The position numbers and the translations under genes are program-made. From assembly GCF_004152935.1 (NCBI RefSeq), contig NZ_SETE01000004.1, positions 248,001 through 312,000 on the forward strand: a DNA stretch of 64,000 nucleotides. Direction: 5' to 3'. This stretch comes from Brumimicrobium glaciale. Lineage in GTDB: Bacteria > Bacteroidota > Bacteroidia > Flavobacteriales_D > Crocinitomicaceae. Shown here one piece after another: positions 9,334 through 18,266 of this stretch (position 1 is the stretch's first letter; each line of letters opens with the position of its first letter). The notes beneath the pieces are model-generated. The model was given only the letters and a program-made list of their open reading frames with translations. It had not been told where the DNA came from and ran no database searches.

Positions 9334-10608
9334 ATGTTAAAAAGTATATTCAAAACAGGACTTAGTAAAGTTCTAAGTCTTTTGATAGCTCTAATAATAG
9401 GAATAGTTATTAGTAGAGTATATGGTACAGAAGGTAAAGGATTAATTACTCTTTTAATTTTAATTCCAACAATGATATCCCTATATGCGGGCTTTAGTCT
9501 TGGGGAAGGATTTTTATATTTTATAGGTAATTCTAAAGTATCAAAAAATAATTTTGACAAACTTTTAATAAAAATAACAGTATTATTTTCGATATTACTA
9601 ATAATCACATTTTTCGCAAGCTATTATCTATTAGTAAATTATGAATATTACATATTTCCTCAAATATTATTGATGATTTCACTTTTCTTAGGAAATATTC
9701 TAAAATTTTCATTAAAAGCAGTTCTTAATTTTAAAAGATTTAATTTAATTCAGATACTTGATCCAATTATAATTCTAATTGGTTTAATTATAATTTTAAT
9801 ATTAAAAACAGATTTAAAACTTCTACTATGGGGGTATCTATTAAGTAATATTATACAAAATATAATATTATACTATTCTGTTAAAAACAAGTTAATTACT
9901 AGTACCACTGATACAAAAGTAAATCAAATTTTTAAATATAGTTATAAGGTTCATTTCTTTGGTATAATGAACTTTACAGAAGCAAAATTTGATGTTCTGT
10001 TAATAGGTTATATTATAAATATTAGTGCAGTAGGGATCTATTCTGTAGCAATATCAATTACATTAATATTTCAAACTGTTATTCAAACTTCAATATCTAC
10101 AGTATTATATCCTATGCTTGTTAAAAGTCTACCTGATAAACGAATTAAGATAACAAAAGAGTATTTTAAAATATCATCAACACTTTCTATCTTTTTTTTA
10201 ATTACAATTATATTGTTTGGAAAGTATATAATCACAATATTATATGGAGATGCATTCGCTGAAGCTTACATCCCAATGTTAATTTTAATAATCGGTGCAA
10301 TAGCAAAATCTCCAACTGCATGTATTAATTCATACTTTAAAGCTATTGGAAAACCTAGTGAGCTTTACAAAACCTCAATAGTATCTTTATCAACAAATAT
10401 TATTCTTTGTATAATCACTATACCTACAATGGGCATCATCGGAGCGGCAATATCATCAAGCGTATCCTATTTTTTGTATGGTATAATAATGTTAAACAAA
10501 TTTAAAAGAGACACAAAAACAACTTACATAGAAATGATTGTGTTAAACAAAAAAGACATAAGAAATTTAGTATTATTAGTTAAAAAAATAAATCCAAGAA
10601 ATGGATAA
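9334..10608 (+). CDS. wzx: Wzx-type polysaccharide flippase
   Basis: A 424-aa, very hydrophobic protein with about 12 predicted membrane helices, opening with MLKSIFKTGLSKVLSLLIAL as expected for the MOP/PST superfamily. Such flippases move undecaprenyl-diphosphate-linked repeat units across the inner membrane. Base composition falls here: the genes from 9.3 to about 16.1 kb are visibly more AT-rich (strings of ATT/ATA/AAA codons) than those before and after, as is usual for variable, horizontally exchanged polysaccharide cores. The stop overlaps the next start by 8 bp. The symbol indicates role; sequence conservation in this family is low. Confidence 0.8.
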   Translation: MLKSIFKTGLSKVLSLLIALIIGIVISRVYGTEGKGLITLLILIPTMISLYAGFSLGEGFLYFIGNSKVSKNNFDKLLIKITVLFSILLIITFFASYYLLVNYEYYIFPQILLMISLFLGNILKFSLKAVLNFKRFNLIQILDPIIILIGLIIILILKTDLKLLLWGYLLSNIIQNIILYYSVKNKLITSTTDTKVNQIFKYSYKVHFFGIMNFTEAKFDVLLIGYIINISAVGIYSVAISITLIFQTVIQTSISTVLYPMLVKSLPDKRIKITKEYFKISSTLSIFFLITIILFGKYIITILYGDAFAEAYIPMLILIIGAIAKSPTACINSYFKAIGKPSELYKTSIVSLSTNIILCIITIPTMGIIGAAISSSVSYFLYGIIMLNKFKRDTKTTYIEMIVLNKKDIRNLVLLVKKINPRNG

Positions 10609-12013
10609 ATTATTTGAACATTTAAAAGATGAAGAGGTTTCCTATTTTATCTGGAAAGACACAGAAAAAGTAGAACAGTTTTTTAAAGGAAATGCTGAAT
10701 TAGATCTTTTAGTAAATTTTAATCAAAAACAAAACTTTGAAAAAATAATTTTCACAAATGGTTTCATCCCTCTAATTGTAGTTGATTCTATAAGAATAGA
10801 GAAAATCAATCATTATATTAAATATGAAAATGGGAAGTACTTTCATTTACATGTATATTATGATCTAATAACTGGGAATCATTATACCAAAGAATATACT
10901 TTTAGATTAGATGAATCTATTTTTGAAGACTTTATTTTAGATAGGAATGTAAAGGTTGTTGATATAGAGGGAGAGATTGCATTTCTTTCGATTCGTCTAT
11001 TCATAAAAAATACTATGCTCTTAAAAGAAATTAAAGAAAGTGAAGTGAAAAGATTGAAATTACTCTCTGCGAATTATAGCATAAAGAAGGTATCTCAATT
11101 CATTCACAAAGTGGCACCAATTCTAGAGAACTCAGCAGAGAATTTAATAAATATAGCATTAGAAGGGAAGAAATCAGCTGTTAATCGAAAAAAAGTTAAT
11201 AAACAATTAAACAATTATAAAGAGATAAGAGGACTTAAATTAGTTTATCATTATTTTAAGATCCGTTTTAATCTATTTAGACTGCGTATTAATAAAAGTT
11301 CAAATAAAACACTTACCGGAATAGGAACATCATTTTCTATTATTGGTTCAGACGGATCTGGTAAAACAACTATTACAAGTAAATTACTTAAACAATATTC
11401 TGCAAAAACATCTTGTAGAAAGTTTTACTTAGGTGGTAATTCTAAAACCTATTCAATTATAACTAGGTTATACTATTTCAATTATTACTTTGTTAGAGTT
11501 CTATCACCTTTAAAAGAAAAATATTCTATAGCATGGCTACTTTATTATAATTCAGTTACTTTACTCGAATTAGGTAAAGCAAAAGATAGACGTAAAAAAG
11601 TTATAAAAGGAAATAAGCTAAAAAGCAGAGGATGGATAGTTATATTTGAACGATATCCAGTTATTGGTTTATTTGATTTTCCTAATAATTTAAACGAGCT
11701 GTATTTGCATAAGTTTTATTCACCTTTTAAAGTAATTGATAAACGTATTAAAAAAATCAATAGAATAATAAATAGACTAGAAAAACCTGATATTTCTTTT
11801 CTTGTAATCACAGATATTGAGAATATGAAGAAAAGAAGAAAATTAGCTCCTAATGAGGTAATTGATATTACCAGAAAAATAAAAACGCAAAAAGAATTCC
11901 TAGTTAAAAATAAATCCGAATTATTTTTAATCGAAAATGACGATAAAATAGAGAGGACAATATCTAAAATAAATAATGAAGTAAATAAAAAATTATGCAT
12001 ATTCAATTCGTAG
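10601..12013 (+). CDS. two-part protein: nucleotidyltransferase-like N-terminus and P-loop kinase-like C-terminus
   Basis: A 470-aa protein. The N-terminal part has a NAELDLLVNF stretch around residues 32-41 that resembles the GSxxDLDLL core of nucleotidyltransferase-fold proteins, though the full motif is not clear. The C-terminal part has a strong Walker A GSDGSGKTT at about 248-256 and a thymidylate-kinase-like layout, with a basic middle and an IVIFERYPV segment that resembles the DR(Y/F) region of that family. Proteins of this type occur in surface-polysaccharide loci and may phosphorylate a glycan or carrier, but I know of no proven role. It overlaps wzx by 8 bp and the next gene by 19 bp, so it belongs to the same translation-coupled block. 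It is AT-rich like its neighbours. Confidence 0.6.
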   Translation: MDKLFEHLKDEEVSYFIWKDTEKVEQFFKGNAELDLLVNFNQKQNFEKIIFTNGFIPLIVVDSIRIEKINHYIKYENGKYFHLHVYYDLITGNHYTKEYTFRLDESIFEDFILDRNVKVVDIEGEIAFLSIRLFIKNTMLLKEIKESEVKRLKLLSANYSIKKVSQFIHKVAPILENSAENLINIALEGKKSAVNRKKVNKQLNNYKEIRGLKLVYHYFKIRFNLFRLRINKSSNKTLTGIGTSFSIIGSDGSGKTTITSKLLKQYSAKTSCRKFYLGGNSKTYSIITRLYYFNYYFVRVLSPLKEKYSIAWLLYYNSVTLLELGKAKDRRKKVIKGNKLKSRGWIVIFERYPVIGLFDFPNNLNELYLHKFYSPFKVIDKRIKKINRIINRLEKPDISFLVITDIENMKKRRKLAPNEVIDITRKIKTQKEFLVKNKSELFLIENDDKIERTISKINNEVNKKLCIFNS

Positions 12014-12666
12014 GTCTTCCTGCTTCAGGTAAAACAACAATAGTGGATGAGCTTATTAACAAATACCCTGATAGCTTTATAAGAGGGAGAAAGCGTTATA
12101 AGTCAATTTCCAAACTATTATTGTCAAACCCTGTTCTATTCATTAAATCTATATGGAGTGCTAGATCAGTATTATGGATCAGTATTTGTTCAGTGCAACG
12201 ATCTAAAGTTTCAAACAAAAATAAAGTTTTAGCTATTTTAGGACTTATACTTAATTTGTCCAACTATAAGAGTTCTTTATTATCTTCTAAAAAACATAAT
12301 TTCATAATATTATGGGATGAGTTAATTTTACAACGAACTCTAAGTATCTTTGCATATTCAGAAAAATTAGCTAATGATAAAAGTATTAAAAAGTTTGTCA
12401 AATGGTCTTCTAGTCATTGTCAAACTACTCCAATACTTGTTAGTTTAAATTTAGAAATACAATTGAAAAGACTTCTTGAAAGAGGTGTCCCAAAAAGAAT
12501 GATTAAAATGGATACTTCAACAATTATGAAAGTTAGCCTTGTGCAACATGAAACTTTAAAAAAAATTATTGAAGAGTTAGAAAACTATATCGTTATAGAT
12601 ACTTCATTTAATATTAATGAAAATATAAATAAGATCATTCAATTCACTAAACAAGTTGAAAAATGA
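11995..12666 (+). CDS. P-loop NTPase / kinase-like protein
   Basis: A 223-aa protein opening with MHIQFVGLPASGKTTIVDEL, a clear Walker A (GLPASGKTT, about residues 7-15). The rest is Lys- and Ser-rich with no recognised second domain; an ILWDEL stretch near the middle may be the Walker B strand. Short single-domain P-loop proteins of this sort resemble AAA/adenylate-kinase-like small-molecule kinases. It overlaps the previous gene by 19 bp and the following glycosyltransferase by 4 bp (ATGA), which ties it to the polysaccharide operon. Having two kinase-like genes in a row is unusual. The substrate is unknown. Confidence 0.6.
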   Translation: MHIQFVGLPASGKTTIVDELINKYPDSFIRGRKRYKSISKLLLSNPVLFIKSIWSARSVLWISICSVQRSKVSNKNKVLAILGLILNLSNYKSSLLSSKKHNFIILWDELILQRTLSIFAYSEKLANDKSIKKFVKWSSSHCQTTPILVSLNLEIQLKRLLERGVPKRMIKMDTSTIMKVSLVQHETLKKIIEELENYIVIDTSFNINENINKIIQFTKQVEK

Positions 12667-13838
12667 GTTTAAAAAAGATTTCAATATTTTGTCCTATAAC
12701 ATTACCTTACAAGTCAGGGGCTGGTCAAAATGCTTATAATTTGGCTAAAGCTTTAAAAGATCATAATCACGAAGTACGAATAATTAGCTTTAATCTTGGG
12801 TCGGATGCTAAAAAAGAAATAATCGGTGGAATCGAAATCTATCGAATACCAATAAATACTAAAAATAAAATCACAAAAGCCTTTTCTTACTTCTCAATAT
12901 TCCCTGCTTTTATAAAACATTTAAAGATCTCAGATTTATCAATTATTTTTGGTCCTCTACAGGGGTATACTATTCTAATTTTAATAGGAAAGATATTGAA
13001 TAATGAAGTGGTCTTTAGATCAACTATGTTTGGAAAAGATGATATTACAACCTTAAATAATAAATTTGGCCCAGGACTTTATAAATTTAGGAAGCATATT
13101 TTAAGTAAAATGGGAGGATACATATCTCAGTCTCCAGCAATGACTGAATCCATTGTAAATGAATACGGAAGTAAAATACCAATTCTAGAAAGTGCTCAAG
13201 GTGTTAATACTGAAGTTTTTTTTCCTCTTTCAGAGGAAAAAAAACAATTGCTAAAAGAAGAATTAGGTCTTCCTAAAAATAAGATTAATATTATTAGTGT
13301 AGGTTATGTAATTGAAAGAAAAGGATACAGAGAAGTGTTTGAAGCGTTAAATAGTATAAAAAATGAAGTTGACTTTCAATTTTTAATTATTGGAAATTTT
13401 AATCCAGATAAGGATCATTATATGTATTATCTCAAAAATGAAATGAAGGAAATCTATAATTATGGGAATTCATTATTAAATGATAGGATTAAATTCTTAG
13501 GAGAATCAAATGAAGTTGACAAATATCTTAAAGCATCAGATATATTTGTCTTAAACTCTGTTATGGAGGGTATGCCAAATGTTTTACTAGAAGCCATGGC
13601 GTGTGGTTTACCGTCAGTTGTAAAATCGATGAAAGGGGTAGATGATTATATTACAAAAAAAAATATTAATTCGCTAATTGTAAATGATACTAATGCTTTA
13701 GCACTTGGATTGAAAAAATTAATAAAAGATGAAAAGATGCAAATCGAATTAGGAGAAAATGCTGCGCATTTTATTCAATCAAAGTTTTCAATATCTAAAA
13801 TTTCTTTGGATATAATTAAAAAGTTTAAAAAGAGCTAG
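12663..13838 (+). CDS. glycosyltransferase family 4 (GT-B)
   Basis: A 391-aa GT-B enzyme that transfers a sugar from a nucleotide sugar onto the growing lipid-linked repeat unit at the cytoplasmic face. The N-terminus has the acceptor-side pattern KSGAGQNAYNLAKAL. The C-terminal donor domain has VGYVIERKGYREVFEAL and the diagnostic E-rich motif NSVMEGMPNVLLEAMACGLP (EGxPNxLLEAMA). The start ATG overlaps the preceding stop by 4 bp. The sugar is not predictable. Confidence 0.9.
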   Translation: MSLKKISIFCPITLPYKSGAGQNAYNLAKALKDHNHEVRIISFNLGSDAKKEIIGGIEIYRIPINTKNKITKAFSYFSIFPAFIKHLKISDLSIIFGPLQGYTILILIGKILNNEVVFRSTMFGKDDITTLNNKFGPGLYKFRKHILSKMGGYISQSPAMTESIVNEYGSKIPILESAQGVNTEVFFPLSEEKKQLLKEELGLPKNKINIISVGYVIERKGYREVFEALNSIKNEVDFQFLIIGNFNPDKDHYMYYLKNEMKEIYNYGNSLLNDRIKFLGESNEVDKYLKASDIFVLNSVMEGMPNVLLEAMACGLPSVVKSMKGVDDYITKKNINSLIVNDTNALALGLKKLIKDEKMQIELGENAAHFIQSKFSISKISLDIIKKFKKS

Positions 13839-13839
13839 T

Positions 13840-15090
13840 TTGATTATTTTAAAGTTAATAAATCATATACTCTTTTTTAGTACATTTTTTTGTATTCTTT
13901 ACTTTGAAACATATGAAATTGCTGGAGTTAAGTTTGCCATAATTTGGAAAGCACCTGTTCTTCTATTTATGGCACTTAGAACGTTAAAAGGATATCGGAT
14001 AATTCATAATACAAACTATTTAAAGTATGGTTATCTTCTTACTTTCAAAATGCTCTTTTCTATAAGTGGCTTATCATCAATAATTATTACTGTAAACTCA
14101 ATGATTAGGTTTGTTGTATTTCCATTAATAATTCATTATTTCCATTTATTTATAAGTAATAAAAAAGCCATTTATTATCTTAAAACTTTCTCAACATATA
14201 TCATATTATCAACTATTCCATTTATTTTAAAACTCATAAAACCTTTAAAATCAGGATATGATTTATCCAAGTATGGCATTGATGGAGATGGGTTTATTGG
14301 TGTTTTTCAAAAACCTCATTCTGCTTCAATAATTCTTTCCATTGCTTTAATAATTATTTTTTTCTTTCTTAAACAAGAAACAAAAAAATCAGTAAAGATT
14401 TTTTTTATAATCCTAATTTGTATTGGAACTATTGCACTTATCCAAACATACGTTAGAACAGGATGGGCAATGTTTTTAGTTGGCTTAGGAATATTGTTTT
14501 TACAAAAGAAAAGTTTAATCTACTACATCAAATTAACACCAATCATAGTCATCATCGGATTTAGTGCATTTGTATTCTATCAAAATAATGAAGGGATTCA
14601 AATGCGATTTCAGGAAAAAAATATATATCAAGAGGAATCTACAAGTATCAGTGTTGAAAATATAGGTTCTGGTCGATTTATGATAGCTTTCTATGCACTT
14701 GAAAACTGGTGGGATGAAGGAGTAATATCTATTTTTTTTGGTTTAGGTGAAGAGTTAGCAAGAGAGAAGATGTTAAGTAATAAGGGTAGTGCTATTTTCG
14801 CTCACAATGGATTCATTGAAATATTACAAACAGAAGGTCTTATTGGGTTTATAATATTTATGCTATTCTATATTGGAATATATAAAGCAATTAAGAAAGG
14901 AAAAAAGCATTATTATTATAAATTAAGTCTTGTAATCTTTATGATGCTAATGGCCGCTACATTCCTTCAAGGTGGAGATAACTATGTCGTTTATTGTCTT
15001 TTAGCATTATCTTTATCACTATTAAGTAATTCCAATAGAAAATTAGGCCGAAAACAAACTGCATATAGTTATCAATCACTTAAGCACTAA
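13840..15090 (+). CDS. Wzy-like O-antigen/polysaccharide polymerase
   Basis: A 416-aa integral membrane protein with around ten hydrophobic helices and a periplasmic segment (about residues 245-300) that includes GSGRFMIAFYALENW. A later AHNGFIEILQTEGLIG matches the H-N-x-(F/Y)-(I/L)-x(2-3)-L...G motif of the O-antigen ligase/polymerase (Wzy_C) family. Together with the Wzx flippase this suggests a Wzx/Wzy-dependent pathway. The start is a TTG directly after the previous stop, with one base between; no ATG lies near the N-terminal helix. It could be a ligase (WaaL), but the position inside the locus favours a polymerase. Confidence 0.75.
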   Translation: MIILKLINHILFFSTFFCILYFETYEIAGVKFAIIWKAPVLLFMALRTLKGYRIIHNTNYLKYGYLLTFKMLFSISGLSSIIITVNSMIRFVVFPLIIHYFHLFISNKKAIYYLKTFSTYIILSTIPFILKLIKPLKSGYDLSKYGIDGDGFIGVFQKPHSASIILSIALIIIFFFLKQETKKSVKIFFIILICIGTIALIQTYVRTGWAMFLVGLGILFLQKKSLIYYIKLTPIIVIIGFSAFVFYQNNEGIQMRFQEKNIYQEESTSISVENIGSGRFMIAFYALENWWDEGVISIFFGLGEELAREKMLSNKGSAIFAHNGFIEILQTEGLIGFIIFMLFYIGIYKAIKKGKKHYYYKLSLVIFMMLMAATFLQGGDNYVVYCLLALSLSLLSNSNRKLGRKQTAYSYQSLKH

Positions 15091-15093
15091 ACA

Positions 15094-16140
15094 TTGAATA
15101 AAAGCAAAGTCTTACAAATCGGCCCTCACTCCTACGTTGGCGGTGTTAGTATTCATATTAAACGCTTAACATCAATCCTAAATCAAGATTTCGAATTTGA
15201 ATACATTGATGAATCTCCTTCAGGATTAACTCCAGCAGACCAACTAAATATAAGACGACTAAAAGATCAAAGATCAATTTTAAAAGCTCTTAAAAAACAT
15301 GATTTAATTCATATTCATAGCGGCAATTGGTTACTCAGATTATATTTTATTATTTTTTCCGCTCTATTTAGAAAGCCATTTATTGTTACTTTACATTCTT
15401 ATAGAATAAAAGGTTTTAAAGCATCATTGACAGAACGTTTATTATCAAAAACAAAATTAATAATCGTAGTAAGTAAAGAAATAAAAGGAAAACTACCACA
15501 AAGTCTTAAAGTAAAGGCTGAAATCAAAGAAGCATTTATTCCTCCGATTATAGAAAATGAAGACATTTTACCTTTAAGCATACTAAAGCTAATACAAGAT
15601 ATAAAATTAGAAAATAAAATATTAGTTTCTGCTAACGCTTTTAGATTAACAAACTTTAATGACAGTGAGTTATATGGACTTGACCAGTGTATTGGAGTAG
15701 CTCAACTAGCAAAGAAAAACCAATTAAACATCCATATTATCTTTATAATTGGAACACTTCGTGATGAGGATAAAGAATACTACTTTAGTTTTAAAGATTT
15801 AATTAAAGAAAATAATTTAGAAAATTTCATATCAATCGTTCCTGAGAAGGTTTCATTTGTTAAGCTAATTGAGGAGAGTGATTTAGTGCTTCGCCCAACT
15901 TTATCGGATGGAGACGCATTGACAATCAGAGAAGCTTTATTTTTAAATAAGAATGTTCTTGCTTCGGATGTGGTTCAAAGGCCTCAAGGAACATATTTAT
16001 ATAAAACTGGAGACATTGAAGATTTATATTTAAAAATAGAAGAGGTAACCTCGAAAGAAGCATCAAAAAACCCTGTGTTAAAAACACTTAGTGATTATAA
16101 ACAAGAATACACAAAAATTTACAACCAATGCAACAACTAA
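15094..16140 (+). CDS. glycosyltransferase (GT-B, family 4-like)
   Basis: A 348-aa protein with a GT-B layout. The N-terminal GPHSYVGGVSIHIKRL resembles the GG-containing acceptor loop, DLIHIHSGNW the H-x-H strand, and the C-terminal VLRPTLSDGDALTIREALFL the donor-binding S/E-rich motif. The start is a TTG at 15094, 3 bp after the previous stop, and the protein ends inside the next gene (13-bp overlap). It would add a sugar to the lipid-linked repeat. Donor and acceptor are unknown. Confidence 0.8.
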   Translation: MNKSKVLQIGPHSYVGGVSIHIKRLTSILNQDFEFEYIDESPSGLTPADQLNIRRLKDQRSILKALKKHDLIHIHSGNWLLRLYFIIFSALFRKPFIVTLHSYRIKGFKASLTERLLSKTKLIIVVSKEIKGKLPQSLKVKAEIKEAFIPPIIENEDILPLSILKLIQDIKLENKILVSANAFRLTNFNDSELYGLDQCIGVAQLAKKNQLNIHIIFIIGTLRDEDKEYYFSFKDLIKENNLENFISIVPEKVSFVKLIEESDLVLRPTLSDGDALTIREALFLNKNVLASDVVQRPQGTYLYKTGDIEDLYLKIEEVTSKEASKNPVLKTLSDYKQEYTKIYNQCNN

Positions 16141-18266
16141 CACAAAAACTAGGCTCTGGAGACATGGTCATTCAAGAACTTCCTTATCCACAAGTTGGCA
16201 AAGGAATGGTCGTAGTCAAAAACCATTTTTCAATTATCAGTGCAGGAACAGAAGGTTCCACAGTAACTGCAGCAAGAAAGAGTTTAATTGGAAAAGCAAA
16301 AGAGCGTCCACAACAAGTAAAGCAAGTAATTGACACTTTAAAAAAACAAGGACCAGTTCAAACTTACCGTGCAGTAATGAAAAAACTGGATGCCTACTCT
16401 CCTTTAGGATATAGTTGTGCAGGAGAAGTTTTAGAAGTTGGAGAAGGCGTAACAGAATTTAAAGTAGGTGATAAAGTTGCATGTGCTGGAGCAGGATATG
16501 CAAATCACGCAGAAATCGTTGCGGTTCCAGTTAACTTATGCGTTAGACTAAATACTGATGCCAATTTAAAAGACGCTGCTTACAATACTTTAGGCGCTAT
16601 TTCAATGCAAGGTATTCGCCAAGCGGATATGCGCTTAGGTGAAACTGCAGTTGTAATAGGTTTAGGATTATTAGGCCAATTGGCTTGTATGATTTTAAAA
16701 GCTTCAGGAATTCAGGTGATCGGAATTGATGTCTCAGATGCACCCGTTCAACAAGCAATCAAAAACAAAGTAGTTGATGCTGCTTATACAAGAGATTCAG
16801 CTGGAATTGAAGAAAAGATAAATGCAGTAACAAGTGGTCAAGGAGCCGATGCAGTAATTATTGCCGCTGCAACATCTAGTTTAGACCCTATTAACTTTGC
16901 AGGTGCAATTGCGCGTAAGAAAGGTAAAGTTATTGTATTAGGAGCTGTTCCAACTGGTTTTGAGCGTGACCCGCATTGGTACCGAAAAGAATTAGAGCTA
17001 AAAATGGCCTGTTCTTATGGTCCGGGTCGTTACGATTTAAACTACGAAGAAAAAGGAATAGATTATCCTTATGCTTTTGTTCGTTGGACAGAAAAACGAA
17101 ACATGGAAGCGTTTCAACGTTTAATAGAGACAAAGGCTATAAATTTAGATTATCTAACAACTCATGAGTTCAATTTTGATGATGCTCCTAAAGCGTTTGA
17201 CTTAGTTGTTAAACGAACAGAACCTTTCTCTGGGATTGCATTAAAATATGATGTTGAGAAAGAAGTTACAAAGCAAGCTATAAAAGTAAACGATTTAAAA
17301 GCCAATAGTAAAGTGGCTGTATCATTTATTGGAGCGGGAAGTTATGCTCAAGGGAATTTATTACCGAACATACCGGAAAGTAATGACGTAAGTAGAATTG
17401 GTGTATTGACAAATACAGGAACATCGTCTAAACGCGTTGCAGAGAAGTTTAAATTTGGTTTTTGCGCAACTCAAGAAGAAGATGTTTTAGATGATAAAAC
17501 AAACACTTTATTCATAGCAACCAGACACGATTCACATGCTGAGTATGTTTTAAAAGGATTGAAATCGGGTAAAAATATTTTTGTTGAAAAACCTATTTGT
17601 TTGACCGAAGGTGAACTTGATGAAATTATTACCCTTCAACAAAAAGTACAAAAGCCAGTTATGATTGGTTTTAATCGTCGTTTTTCACCATTCATTTCCA
17701 CTATTAAAAAGAAATTTGGAGAAGGACCAATGACGATGATTTACAGAGTTAATGCAGGAAACATTCCTAAAGACAACTGGATTCAAGACATGGAAATCGG
17801 TGGAGGTAGAATTATTGGTGAAGCATGTCACTTTATAGATTTATTAACTTTCATCAATGGAAGTTTACCAAAAACAGTAACCGCAATGGCACTGCCAGAT
17901 CCAAATGGATTAAACGATACAGTAAATATTTCTATACAATTCGAAAATGGATCTACAGGAATTGTAGCTTACTATGCAAATGGTTCAAAAGAATTACCAA
18001 AAGAATACCTAGAAGTTTTTGCTTCAGGAAACACAGCTATACTTTCAGATTTTAAAGAATTGAAAATATACGGAAAAGGAAAACCTTTCAAAAATAAATC
18101 ATTCAACCAGAATAAAGGTCAGAAAGAAATGGTTGAAGCGTTTATTAACGGACTTCTAAAAGATGGCCAATCCCCTATTCCAATGAAAGATATTTTTGCA
18201 GTGACGCGTGCAACTTTCAAAGTTTTAGAATCAATAAAAAATGGAAGTCAACCTTATGCAGTCTAA
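16128..18266 (+). CDS. bi-domain oxidoreductase (zinc-type alcohol dehydrogenase fused to Gfo/Idh/MocA)
   Basis: A 712-aa fusion. Residues 1 to about 375 form an MDR alcohol-dehydrogenase-like module, with the GEGVTEFKVGDKVAC segment and a Rossmann AVVIGLGLLGQLACMI. From about residue 395 a Gfo/Idh/MocA module follows, with AVSFIGAGSYAQGN and the family's FVEKPI motif near residue 485. Bi-domain proteins of this kind are known from bacterial surface-polysaccharide loci, where they are usually next to a heparinase II/III-like gene; none is present here. It is probably an NAD(P)-dependent enzyme modifying a sugar nucleotide or polymer-linked sugar, but the reaction is unproven. It overlaps the glycosyltransferase before it and the toroid protein after it. 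Confidence 0.85.
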   Translation: MQQLTQKLGSGDMVIQELPYPQVGKGMVVVKNHFSIISAGTEGSTVTAARKSLIGKAKERPQQVKQVIDTLKKQGPVQTYRAVMKKLDAYSPLGYSCAGEVLEVGEGVTEFKVGDKVACAGAGYANHAEIVAVPVNLCVRLNTDANLKDAAYNTLGAISMQGIRQADMRLGETAVVIGLGLLGQLACMILKASGIQVIGIDVSDAPVQQAIKNKVVDAAYTRDSAGIEEKINAVTSGQGADAVIIAAATSSLDPINFAGAIARKKGKVIVLGAVPTGFERDPHWYRKELELKMACSYGPGRYDLNYEEKGIDYPYAFVRWTEKRNMEAFQRLIETKAINLDYLTTHEFNFDDAPKAFDLVVKRTEPFSGIALKYDVEKEVTKQAIKVNDLKANSKVAVSFIGAGSYAQGNLLPNIPESNDVSRIGVLTNTGTSSKRVAEKFKFGFCATQEEDVLDDKTNTLFIATRHDSHAEYVLKGLKSGKNIFVEKPICLTEGELDEIITLQQKVQKPVMIGFNRRFSPFISTIKKKFGEGPMTMIYRVNAGNIPKDNWIQDMEIGGGRIIGEACHFIDLLTFINGSLPKTVTAMALPDPNGLNDTVNISIQFENGSTGIVAYYANGSKELPKEYLEVFASGNTAILSDFKELKIYGKGKPFKNKSFNQNKGQKEMVEAFINGLLKDGQSPIPMKDIFAVTRATFKVLESIKNGSQPYAV

